From DASQGA01 sp035535315 (GTDB taxonomy: Bacteria > Actinomycetota > Thermoleophilia > Gaiellales > Gaiellaceae), in contig DATLQD010000127.1 in assembly GCA_035535315.1 (NCBI GenBank), positions 1-7,325 on the forward strand: 7,325 nucleotides of DNA, given 5' to 3'. Every line of letters begins with the position of its first letter. The first letter of the stretch is position 1. The notes beneath the pieces were generated by a model, which was given only the letters and a program-made list of their open reading frames with translations, had not been told where the DNA came from and searched no databases. Made by a program: the position numbers and the translations under genes. Below, in pieces: positions 1 through 5,930 of the stretch.

Positions 1-1
1 C

Positions 2-208
2 CTGATCCCCGCGGTTGCGCTCATCGCCTGGGCGATCGACCCGCTCGCGCTCTCCTTCCGGCCCGTCGAGATCGGGGTACTCGGAGGCTCGACGCTGTTC
101 GCCGCAGCAGTCCTCTGGGAGGGGCGGTCGAGCCGGCTCCGGGGCGGGATGCTCATCGCCGCGTACGTTGGGGCTGCGACCGCCTTCTTCCTGGCGGGCG
201 ACCGCTAG
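2..208 (+). CDS. Calcium/cation:proton exchanger (CaCA family), C-terminal fragment
   Basis: This is the 3' end of a gene that begins left of the window; 68 codons are visible and end in TAG at 206-208. The fragment is membrane protein: a hydrophobic helix at visible residues 2-12, a second at about 22-40 (starting RPVEIGVLGGS) and a last one at about 48-65, with a basic loop EGRSSRLRGG between the last two. The order 'F-x-P-x-E', small-residue helix, 'EGRS-x-x-L-x-G', then a final helix ending a few residues before the stop is the layout I know for the C-terminus of CAX/ChaA-type Ca2+/H+ antiporters, which swap cytosolic Ca2+ (or another cation) for protons at the inner membrane. The family call rests on this tail only; the catalytic alpha repeats are outside the window. 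The stop is followed by a small hairpin, and 163 bp separate it from the next gene, so it is probably a separate transcript. Confidence 0.75.
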   Translation: MIPAVALIAWAIDPLALSFRPVEIGVLGGSTLFAAAVLWEGRSSRLRGGMLIAAYVGAATAFFLAGDR

Positions 209-216
209 CGGCCTCG

Positions 217-232
217 AGCAGCCCGGGCTGCT
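217..232 (+). terminator. Possible weak terminator hairpin after the exchanger gene
   Basis: A perfect 16-bp palindrome, AGCAGCCCGGGCTGCT, lies 8 bp after the exchanger stop. As RNA it folds into a 6-bp AGCAGC/GCTGCT stem with a CCGG loop. It is followed by TCAGAAAC rather than a U tract, so it is a poor classical rho-independent terminator. Its position directly behind a stop codon is the main support. It could equally be a chance palindrome or a protein-binding site. Confidence 0.3.
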
Positions 233-269
233 TCAGAAACCCAAGCGCGGCCCTCACCTGGCGCGCATA

Positions 270-290
270 GGGTTCGGTTAACCCCACGTG
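270..290. promoter_or_regulatory. Candidate operator: inverted repeat plus CACGTG in the ABC exporter leader
   Basis: GGGTT (270-274) and AACCC (280-284) form a perfect inverted repeat with a 5-nt spacer. It is immediately followed by the palindrome CACGTG (285-290). The site lies in the only sizeable gap upstream of the ABC exporter operon, about 80-100 bp before its start codon, where a repressor or activator site would be expected. No matching regulator gene is visible in the window, and inverted repeats of this size occur by chance, so this is only a candidate. Confidence 0.2.
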
Positions 291-309
291 AAAGCTCGGG
301 GTGGCCGCC

Positions 310-338
310 TTGAATTGGAACGGCGGTGCTGCAACGCT
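310..338 (+). promoter_or_regulatory. Weak sigma-70-like promoter candidate for the ABC exporter operon
   Basis: TTGAAT at 310-315 matches five of six positions of a -35 element (TTGACA shares TTGA and an A in fifth position). A poor -10 candidate, AACGCT (333-338), lies 17 bp later. The placement, about 20 bp upstream of the Shine-Dalgarno, is sensible, but the -10 box is far from TATAAT. It is listed because it is the only AT-rich patch in the leader that could act as a promoter. Confidence 0.18.
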
Positions 339-356
339 GACGTGACCATCCCCCCT

Positions 357-361
357 GGAGG
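357..361 (+). promoter_or_regulatory. Ribosome binding site that sets the ATPase start
   Basis: GGAGG lies 10 nt upstream of the ATG at 372. It is the clearest Shine-Dalgarno in the window and decides for this start over the in-frame GTG at 288. Confidence 0.75.
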
Positions 362-371
362 TTTTCTCGTA

Positions 372-1145
372 ATGGAAGCAAGCACACTGGCACAGCCCAC
401 GCCGCAAGTCGACGAGTCGCTCGCCGTCGTCTCGGCCAAGGACATCACCCGACGCTATGGCGAGGGTGACACAGCCGTCGACGCCCTCCGCGGCGTCTCC
501 CTGGAGGTCGCGCGAGGCCAGCTCACGGCCGTCATGGGGCCGTCCGGCTCCGGCAAGTCGACGCTCATGCACATCCTCGCGGGCCTCGACCGGCCGACGA
601 AGGGCACCGTCGCGATCGACGGCACCGACATCACGACGCTCGGCGACACCGACCTGACCAAGCTCCGGCGGCGGCACATCGGCTTCATCTTCCAGTTCTT
701 CAATTTGCTGCCCATGCTGACTGCGGAGGAGAACATCCTGCTTCCGCTCGAGCTGGCCGGTACGAAGCGTGACAAGCAGTGGACGAACGGCCTCATCGAC
801 AAGGTAGGCCTCGACGACCGCCGCAAGCACCGGCCGTCCGAGCTCTCGGGCGGACAGCAGCAGCGCGTCGCCATCGCACGCGCCCTCGTTTCGCGCCCGA
901 CGGTGATGTTCGCCGACGAGCCGACCGGGAACCTCGACTCCCAGACGAGCGCCGAGATCCTCCGGCTCCTGGCGGAGTCCGTGCAGGAGTTCGGCCAGAC
1001 GACCGTGATGGTCACCCACGACGCCCACGCTGCCGCGATCGCCGACCGCGTCCTCTTCCTCGGGGACGGCCTCATCGTCAAGGAGCTCGGCAAGTGCGAC
1101 GCTCATACGATCCTCGAGACGATCGAAGAGGTCAGCGGCCGATGA
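372..1145 (+). CDS. ABC transporter ATP-binding protein, MacB/LolD/FtsE type
   Basis: A 257-residue cytoplasmic ATPase that powers the FtsX-type permease encoded next to it. The full motif set is present in order: Walker A GPSGSGKST (56-64), Q-loop glutamine Q108 in IFQFFNLLP, signature LSGGQ (158-162) followed by QQRVAIARAL, Walker B VMFADE (178-183) with catalytic E183, D-loop NLDS (187-190) and switch histidine H216 in MVTHD. The Q-loop spacing and the ADEPTGNLDS wording are typical of the MacB/LolD/FtsE branch, which drives mechanotransmission or extrusion rather than solute import. I chose the ATG at 372 because GGAGG (357-361) sits 10 nt upstream; an in-frame GTG at 288 would add 28 unconserved residues and has no such site. 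About 20 residues precede the core domain, slightly more than usual. The TGA stop overlaps the permease ATG (ATGA), so the two proteins should be made in step. The substrate is unknown. Confidence 0.95.
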   Translation: MEASTLAQPTPQVDESLAVVSAKDITRRYGEGDTAVDALRGVSLEVARGQLTAVMGPSGSGKSTLMHILAGLDRPTKGTVAIDGTDITTLGDTDLTKLRRRHIGFIFQFFNLLPMLTAEENILLPLELAGTKRDKQWTNGLIDKVGLDDRRKHRPSELSGGQQQRVAIARALVSRPTVMFADEPTGNLDSQTSAEILRLLAESVQEFGQTTVMVTHDAHAAAIADRVLFLGDGLIVKELGKCDAHTILETIEEVSGR

Positions 1146-3709
1146 TCGGAGTCGCGCTCAAAGGCCTTGGGGGGCGCAAGCTCCGTACCGCCCTGACCAT
1201 GTTTGCGATCATCCTCGGAGTCGCGATGGTGAGCGGCACCTACGTCCTCACCGACACGATCGACAAAGCGTTCAACGGGATCTTCCAGGAGTCCTACGCC
1301 AACACGGATGTCGTCGTTTCGGGCAAGGCGGCGGATATCTCGTTCGAGGGGGAATCGTCCGAGCCGCCGCCGATCCCGGAGGCGACGCTCGCCAAGGTCC
1401 GCGCCCTCCCGGACGTCGAGGCCGCCACCGGCAGCGTCGTCGACCAGACGAACACTAAGCTCCTGACCAAGAAGGGTAAGGCCGTGAACACCGGCGGTGC
1501 ACCCTCCTTCGGCTTCGGCATCGATCCGGCAGAGCAGCGCTTCAATCCGTTGAAGCTCGTCGAGGGCACCTGGGCGCAGGCGCCTGGCGAAGTCGTCCTC
1601 GACTCGGCGGCTGCCGACGAAGAGGGCTACAAGATCGGCGACACGGTCAAGATCGCAACGCTGAAGCCCGTCGAGGAGTTCAAGGTCGTCGGGCTCGCCC
1701 ACTACGGCGACGTCGAGTCCCTCGGAACGGCGACGTTCGCCGTCTTTACGATCCCCGAGGCGCAACGGCTCCTCGAGCGCGAAGGCCAGCTCGACGCCAT
1801 CTCCGTCGCGGCGAAGGAAGGTGTCACGCCCGTACAACTCCAGAGCGAGCTGCGTGAGGCACTCGGCTCGAGCGTGACGGTGCGAACAGGCGACCAGCAG
1901 GCGTCCAAGGACCTCGAGTCCGTCGAGTTCACCAACTTCATCCGGTACTTCCTGCTGTCGTTCGCAGGCATCGCGCTCTTCGTCGGGGCTTTCGTGATCT
2001 TCAACACCTTCTCGATCACGGTCGCCCAGCGGACACGAGAGTTCGCGACCCTCCGGACGATCGGCGCCTCGAGGCGCCAGCTCTTGCAGTCGGTCGTCCT
2101 CGAGGCGTTCGTAATCGGGTTCGCCGCCGCGCTCATCGGCCTCTTGGCGGGACTCGGCCTTGCAGTGGGGCTGAACGCGCTCTTCAAGGCGCTCAACCTC
2201 GACCTGCCGACGCAGGGAACGGTGTTCGCGACCCGCACGATCGTGGTCTCGATGCTGATCGGCACCGTGGTGACGGTCCTGGCCGGGATCTTCCCGGCTC
2301 TGCGGGCGACCCGGGTGCCGCCGATCGCGGCGGTCCGCGAAGGAGCCGTCCTTCCGAAGTCGCGGTTCTCGCCCTTCGTTCCCTACCTCGCGATCGCGAT
2401 CATCACGATCGGGATTGCGGCGCTCGGGCTCGCCATGTTCAAGGACGAGCTCGCGACCGCGCCCAGGCTGCTCCTGATTGCCGGCGGGGTTCTCGCGCTC
2501 TTCACCGGCGTGGCGATGGTCTCCTCCCATCTGGTGAAGCCGCTCGCGTCGGTCCTCGGCTGGCCCGCCCAGCGAGTCGGCGGTGCCGCCGGGCAGCTGG
2601 CCAAGAGGAACTCGATGCGGAATCCGGGGCGCACGGCCTCGACCGCGGCCGCGCTCATGATTGGTGTCGCCCTCGTCACCTTCATCGCGGTCCTCGCGAA
2701 CGGGATGAAGGCCTCGAACCGGGGTGCGATCGAGGACCAGGTCAAGGCCGACTACGTCGTGACGGCGCAGGACGGCTTCTCGCCCTTCGTTCCCGGCGCC
2801 GCCGACGCCCTCGCCAACTCGCCGGACGCGGAGCTCGTGACGTCGGTGCGGGCGGAGCTCGGCAAGGTGGCCGGCTCGTCACAGTACGTGACCGGCATCA
2901 AGCCGGACGACATCGACGAGGCGTATGTCTTCGAGTGGGAGGACGGCTCCAACGCCGTGCTTTCACATCTTGGCCGGAACGGGGCGATCGTCGCCAAGGA
3001 CTTCGCCGACCAGAAGAACCTCGAGATCGGCGACAACGTCAAGCTCCTGACCCCCAGCGCCACCCAAACGGACCTGGTGATTCGCGGGATCTACAAGCCG
3101 CCGCCGTTCTTCCCGCTCCTCGGGAGCGTGTCGATCTCGCAAGCAGCGTTCGACTCGCTCTACGAGCGCCCGCGGAACTCGTTCGTCTTCGTAAACACAG
3201 CGAACGATAACCCTGCGACGACGGCAGGGCTCGAAAAGAGCGTTGCAGACTTCCCGGACGCGAAAGTGCAGACTCGCGGGGCGTGGATCGACTCCCAGGA
3301 CAAGGACTTCAACCAGTTCCTGATCCTGCTCTACGTCCTGCTCACTCTGTCTGTTGTCGTGAGCATATTTGGCATGATCAACACGCTCGTGCTCACCGTC
3401 TTCGAGCGGACGCGCGAGCTCGGGATGCTGCGAGCCGTCGGGATGACACGGCGACAGGTGCGGCGCATGGTGCGACATGAGAGCGTGATCACCGCGCTGA
3501 TCGGAGCGGCCCTTGGGCTCCCGCTCGGCGTCTTCCTCGCCGCGCTCGTGACGCGGGCCCTCTCGCAGTTCGAGGTCAAGTTCTCGATCCCGGGGAGCCA
3601 ACTGGCCATCTTCGCCCTTGTCGCCATCATCGTCGGGATCGTCGCGGCGATCGTGCCCGCACGACGGGCGGCGAAGCTAAACGTCCTCCGAGCGCTTCAG
3701 TACGAGTAA
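1142..3709 (+). CDS. ABC transporter permease with two FtsX domains
   Basis: An 855-residue inner-membrane protein, the partner of the upstream ATPase. Predicted layout by hydrophobicity: helix 1 (about 18-36), a large outside domain (37-265), helices 2-4 (268-292, 318-345, 365-388; first FtsX domain), helices 5-6 (412-432, 442-465), helix 7 (500-520), a second outside domain (521-724), and helices 8-10 (726-752, 782-804, 820-840; second FtsX domain). The protein is an internal duplication: QRTREFATLRTIGASRRQ (296-313) matches ERTRELGMLRAVGMTRRQ (755-772), the cytoplasmic segment expected to dock on the ATPase, and each half begins with an R-T-A-type helix after a basic stretch. The start at 1142 is chosen because it overlaps the ATPase stop as ATGA and has GAAGAGG (1125-1131) upstream; the reading frame stays open further upstream, but that is out-of-frame ATPase sequence. 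MacB/LolCE-like permeases export or extract lipids, peptides or drugs. The substrate cannot be told here, and no periplasmic adaptor gene is present. Confidence 0.93.
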   Translation: MIGVALKGLGGRKLRTALTMFAIILGVAMVSGTYVLTDTIDKAFNGIFQESYANTDVVVSGKAADISFEGESSEPPPIPEATLAKVRALPDVEAATGSVVDQTNTKLLTKKGKAVNTGGAPSFGFGIDPAEQRFNPLKLVEGTWAQAPGEVVLDSAAADEEGYKIGDTVKIATLKPVEEFKVVGLAHYGDVESLGTATFAVFTIPEAQRLLEREGQLDAISVAAKEGVTPVQLQSELREALGSSVTVRTGDQQASKDLESVEFTNFIRYFLLSFAGIALFVGAFVIFNTFSITVAQRTREFATLRTIGASRRQLLQSVVLEAFVIGFAAALIGLLAGLGLAVGLNALFKALNLDLPTQGTVFATRTIVVSMLIGTVVTVLAGIFPALRATRVPPIAAVREGAVLPKSRFSPFVPYLAIAIITIGIAALGLAMFKDELATAPRLLLIAGGVLALFTGVAMVSSHLVKPLASVLGWPAQRVGGAAGQLAKRNSMRNPGRTASTAAALMIGVALVTFIAVLANGMKASNRGAIEDQVKADYVVTAQDGFSPFVPGAADALANSPDAELVTSVRAELGKVAGSSQYVTGIKPDDIDEAYVFEWEDGSNAVLSHLGRNGAIVAKDFADQKNLEIGDNVKLLTPSATQTDLVIRGIYKPPPFFPLLGSVSISQAAFDSLYERPRNSFVFVNTANDNPATTAGLEKSVADFPDAKVQTRGAWIDSQDKDFNQFLILLYVLLTLSVVVSIFGMINTLVLTVFERTRELGMLRAVGMTRRQVRRMVRHESVITALIGAALGLPLGVFLAALVTRALSQFEVKFSIPGSQLAIFALVAIIVGIVAAIVPARRAAKLNVLRALQYE

Positions 3710-3715
3710 AGGAAG

Positions 3716-3750
3716 GCCCCGGCGCCCGGCGATCCGGCGGGCGCCGGGGC
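3716..3750. terminator. Strong GC hairpin terminator between convergent operons
   Basis: A perfect 13-bp stem, GCCCCGGCGCCCG (3716-3728) pairing with CGGGCGCCGGGGC (3738-3750), with a 9-nt loop. It begins 6 bp after the permease stop. On the plus strand it is followed by the pyrimidine-rich TCTTCGTCCT; read on the minus strand it is followed by CTTCCTTTA. It therefore probably ends the exporter transcript and may also stop the leftward MFS operon, whose last gene ends 106 bp away. The U tracts are imperfect, as is common in high-GC bacteria. Confidence 0.8.
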
Positions 3751-3855
3751 TCTTCGTCCTCCGACGGGGGATGCGCGAGGCCTCAGCCTCCGCTTTCGTT
3801 GGGAGACGCGAGGCGTTGGCTCGGCGGGGCGAGCGGCCGCCGCGCCAGCCTCGCG
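3751..3855. other. Convergent intergenic gap, no gene seen
   Basis: The 105 bp between the terminator and the MFS stop codon hold no supported gene. The only structure seen is a short hairpin, GAGGC (3777-3781) / GCCTC (3786-3790) with a CTCA loop, too small to call a terminator. Open frames that run through here belong to antisense shadows of the MFS gene. Confidence 0.6.
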
Positions 3856-5115
3856 CTATGGCGCGTGAGCCTGGGCCGGCAACGTCTCCGGCGTTCGGGC
3901 GACGAGCACGAGAGCGACGATCGTCGGGAGGGCAGCGATCGCGAACGCCTCGCGGAAGCCGAACGCGTCGATCGCGAGACCGGCGACTAGCGGACCGAGT
4001 AGGAGCCCGAGGTCGCCGCAGAAGCGGAAAGCGCCTACCGCCGTGCCGGAGCCATGGCTGGGCGTCAGGTCGGAGAGCATCGCCGCGGGCGGAACCCCGG
4101 CGAAGCCGGTCGCAATTCCCAGGAACGCCATTCCGAGCCCGAGCAGAAACGGTGTCGGCGACCAGCCGAGGAGCACCGTCATAAGCGCCAGCCCGGCCAG
4201 CGCCGGCAGGAGCACCGGCTTTCGCCCGCGCCGGTCTGCAGCCGTGCCCGCCGGATAGAGGACGGTGAACTCGGTCGCGAGTGCGGCGGCGAAGACGACA
4301 CCGATCGCCACGGTCGACATCCCGAGCTCCTCGCGCCCAAGAAGCGGGACGAGCGTGTCGAACACCGCGGCGATCATCCAGAGGAACGCGAGGTTGACGA
4401 CCAGCACCGTGGCAAAGCCGCGGGTCCGGAAGAGGCGGGCGAGCGTCGTCCGGCTCCGGCGCAGGATCGGCATGTCCCGCTCGAGCTCGGCCTGCTGTGT
4501 GGACATCGGAAGCTCCTGCGCGCGCCCAGTGGGATCAGGAACGAAACGCAGGTACGCAAGAGCGGCGACCGCGAGGATGCCCGCGTAGAGGAGGAGTGGA
4601 GCGGCCAGGCCGAGGTAGTGGGCGACGATGCCGCCCGCGAGCCCACCGGCGACCATGCCGCCGTTGAAGGAGCCGTAGAAGATTCCGAGCGTCCGCGCCA
4701 TGCGGTCGGACGGAACGACCTTCAGAAGGTAGCTGTAGAAGGCCGCGAACAAGAGCGCCGAGCCGGCGCCGCCTGCGCTCCAAAAGACGAGCGCGAGCCC
4801 AAAGGTGGGCGCAAGCCCCGCCGCGAAGGAGGCAATCGCCGTGATCACCATCCCGGACGCGGCCGCGCGCCGTTCTCCGAAGCGGTCGACCAGCGGGCCG
4901 GCGGCGAGATCGGCTCCGAGGCGAACCAGCGCGAAGGCAGAGATGAAGAGTCCCGCGGAGCCATACCCGACGCCGAACGACCGAGCGTAGAGCGCCAGAA
5001 TCGGCAGGACGACTCCGAAGCCGAGCATGACTAGGAAAGCGAGCGCGATGATCGCGCGCACCGCCCTTTCGGCCAGGATGAGACGGATACCGGCGAGCCG
5101 GCCCTCGGGCTCCAC
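3856..5115 (-). CDS. Major facilitator superfamily (MFS) transporter
   Basis: A 419-residue protein with about 12 hydrophobic helices in two six-helix halves joined by a charged loop (about 192-230), the classic MFS plan and length. The motif A loop between helices 2 and 3 is present as AGPLVDRFGERR (72-83), and its repeat in the second half as AGTAADRRGRKP (289-300). Such carriers move small molecules across the inner membrane, usually by proton antiport; the sequence resembles drug- or sugar-efflux-type members but the substrate is not readable. I place the start at a GTG (5115-5113): it lies 8 bp after the stop of the preceding gene and gives about 17 polar or basic residues before helix 1. 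The frame is open further upstream only as an out-of-frame shadow of the metallohydrolase gene, and the first in-frame ATG would fall inside helix 1. The Shine-Dalgarno is weak (AGGCAAG), which fits coupled translation. It is the last gene of the leftward operon. Confidence 0.9.
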   Translation of the reverse strand: MEPEGRLAGIRLILAERAVRAIIALAFLVMLGFGVVLPILALYARSFGVGYGSAGLFISAFALVRLGADLAAGPLVDRFGERRAAASGMVITAIASFAAGLAPTFGLALVFWSAGGAGSALLFAAFYSYLLKVVPSDRMARTLGIFYGSFNGGMVAGGLAGGIVAHYLGLAAPLLLYAGILAVAALAYLRFVPDPTGRAQELPMSTQQAELERDMPILRRSRTTLARLFRTRGFATVLVVNLAFLWMIAAVFDTLVPLLGREELGMSTVAIGVVFAAALATEFTVLYPAGTAADRRGRKPVLLPALAGLALMTVLLGWSPTPFLLGLGMAFLGIATGFAGVPPAAMLSDLTPSHGSGTAVGAFRFCGDLGLLLGPLVAGLAIDAFGFREAFAIAALPTIVALVLVARTPETLPAQAHAP

Positions 5116-5123
5116 CCGCTTGC

Positions 5124-5930
5124 CTAGCCGCCGATGGCCTTCAGGTAGCGCTCCGCCGAGCGAACGACGACGGCCTTGGCGTCGGTCGGGACGACGCGAT
5201 CCCACCAGGCGCCATGGATTCGGTCGAAGTCGAACGGCTCGAGCGCCGCCACGATCCGCCTGATCGCCTGCTCGTTCAGCGGGATCAGGTTCGGATAGCT
5301 GTACATGAAGCTGACGTAGTGGCGGTCCGGAATCACCTGCACGATGTCGCCGGAGAGCAGGGCTCCTCTCCCCTCCGCCCCTGCCGACCAATGAAGAACG
5401 GTGCCGCCCTCGTAGTGACCGCCGCAGCGGACGAGCGTGAGTCCCGGCCCGAGCTCCCGCCTTTCCTCCTCCCAGAAGACAACGCGATCGCTCGGGCGCA
5501 TGACCCACTCCCGGTCGGCAGCGTGCAGGTAAATGGGGGCGTCGAAGGCCTCCGCCCACTCGACCATCGAGGAGTAGTAGTGCGGGTGGGAGATCGAGAT
5601 GGCTGCGATTCCTCCCAGCTCCTCGACCCGCCCGGCAATCTCGTCGTCAAGGAGCGAAATGCAGTCCCAGAGCACATTGCCGCCGGTTGCCTGGACGAGG
5701 AGAGCACGCTGTCCGATCGCGAACGAGGGCTCCGCGCCGATGCCGTTGAGCCCCGGCTCCTCCTCGCGAATCTCGACCCGGTGGGAGGCACGGAGCTCCT
5801 CGAGCGTCGTCCAGCGCTGCCCTTCCGGTGGGACGTATTGGCGCTCGTCCTGGCAGATCGGGCACGCCTCTGGCGCGGCATCGCTCTCGGGGAACTGCGT
5901 CCCACAGGTCGTGCAGAGAAAGAAGGGCAT
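5124..5930 (-). CDS. MBL-fold metallohydrolase with N-terminal zinc ribbon
   Basis: A 268-residue predicted cytoplasmic protein. Residues 1-30 hold two CxxC knuckles (C6-T-T-C9 and C23-P-I-C26), a rubredoxin-like or zinc-ribbon metal site. Residues about 65-245 look like a metallo-beta-lactamase fold: beta strands 'ALLVQATGGNVLWD', the metal loop ISHPHYYSS (H115, H117), H136 in YLHAAD, H172 in CGGHYEGGTVLHW, D195 in LLSGDIV and H239 in RIHGAWW. In the standard HxHxDH motif the D and last H bind the second metal; here they are Y119 and S120, so a mononuclear or altered centre is likely. Members of this superfamily hydrolyse thioesters, lactones, beta-lactams or phosphoesters; the actual substrate is unknown. 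The ATG at 5930 overlaps the stop of the serine hydrolase as TGATG; a GTG one codon earlier is possible. No signal peptide is seen. From memory, similar zinc-ribbon MBL proteins with HPHYYS exist in other bacteria, so the change may be family-wide. Confidence 0.87.
   Translation of the reverse strand: MPFFLCTTCGTQFPESDAAPEACPICQDERQYVPPEGQRWTTLEELRASHRVEIREEEPGLNGIGAEPSFAIGQRALLVQATGGNVLWDCISLLDDEIAGRVEELGGIAAISISHPHYYSSMVEWAEAFDAPIYLHAADREWVMRPSDRVVFWEEERRELGPGLTLVRCGGHYEGGTVLHWSAGAEGRGALLSGDIVQVIPDRHYVSFMYSYPNLIPLNEQAIRRIVAALEPFDFDRIHGAWWDRVVPTDAKAVVVRSAERYLKAIGG

Noticed and set aside
15..281. 88-codon plus-strand frame at the left edge
   Set aside because: It is out of frame with the exchanger tail, Ser/Arg-rich, and runs into non-coding DNA; the exchanger frame has clear membrane helices and a sensible stop.
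288..371. N-terminal extension of the ATPase from the GTG at 288
   Set aside because: The 28 added residues have no family resemblance, and the GGAGG at 357-361 is correctly placed only for the ATG at 372.
779..1141. 121-codon upstream extension of the permease
   Set aside because: It overlaps the ATPase in another frame over its signature and Walker B region and translates to Arg/Pro-rich sequence; the ATGA overlap fixes the start at 1142.
153..2530. Long minus-strand open frames opposite the ABC ATPase and permease (317 and 475 codons)
   Set aside because: Their composition is rich in R, E, D, G and A with no recognisable domains, and they lie exactly opposite genes with intact motifs. 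High GC content removes stop codons from the antisense frames.
3777..3790. Small hairpin GAGGC-CTCA-GCCTC as a terminator for the MFS operon
   Set aside because: The stem is only 5 bp and there is no U tract on the minus-strand side; the 13-bp hairpin at 3716-3750 is a far better candidate.
4054..5034. 326-codon plus-strand frame opposite the MFS gene
   Set aside because: Highly charged, low-complexity-like translation without motifs; it is the antisense shadow of a clear 12-helix transporter.
5116..5559. 148-codon upstream extension of the MFS protein
   Set aside because: It lies within the metallohydrolase gene in another frame and has no transporter features.
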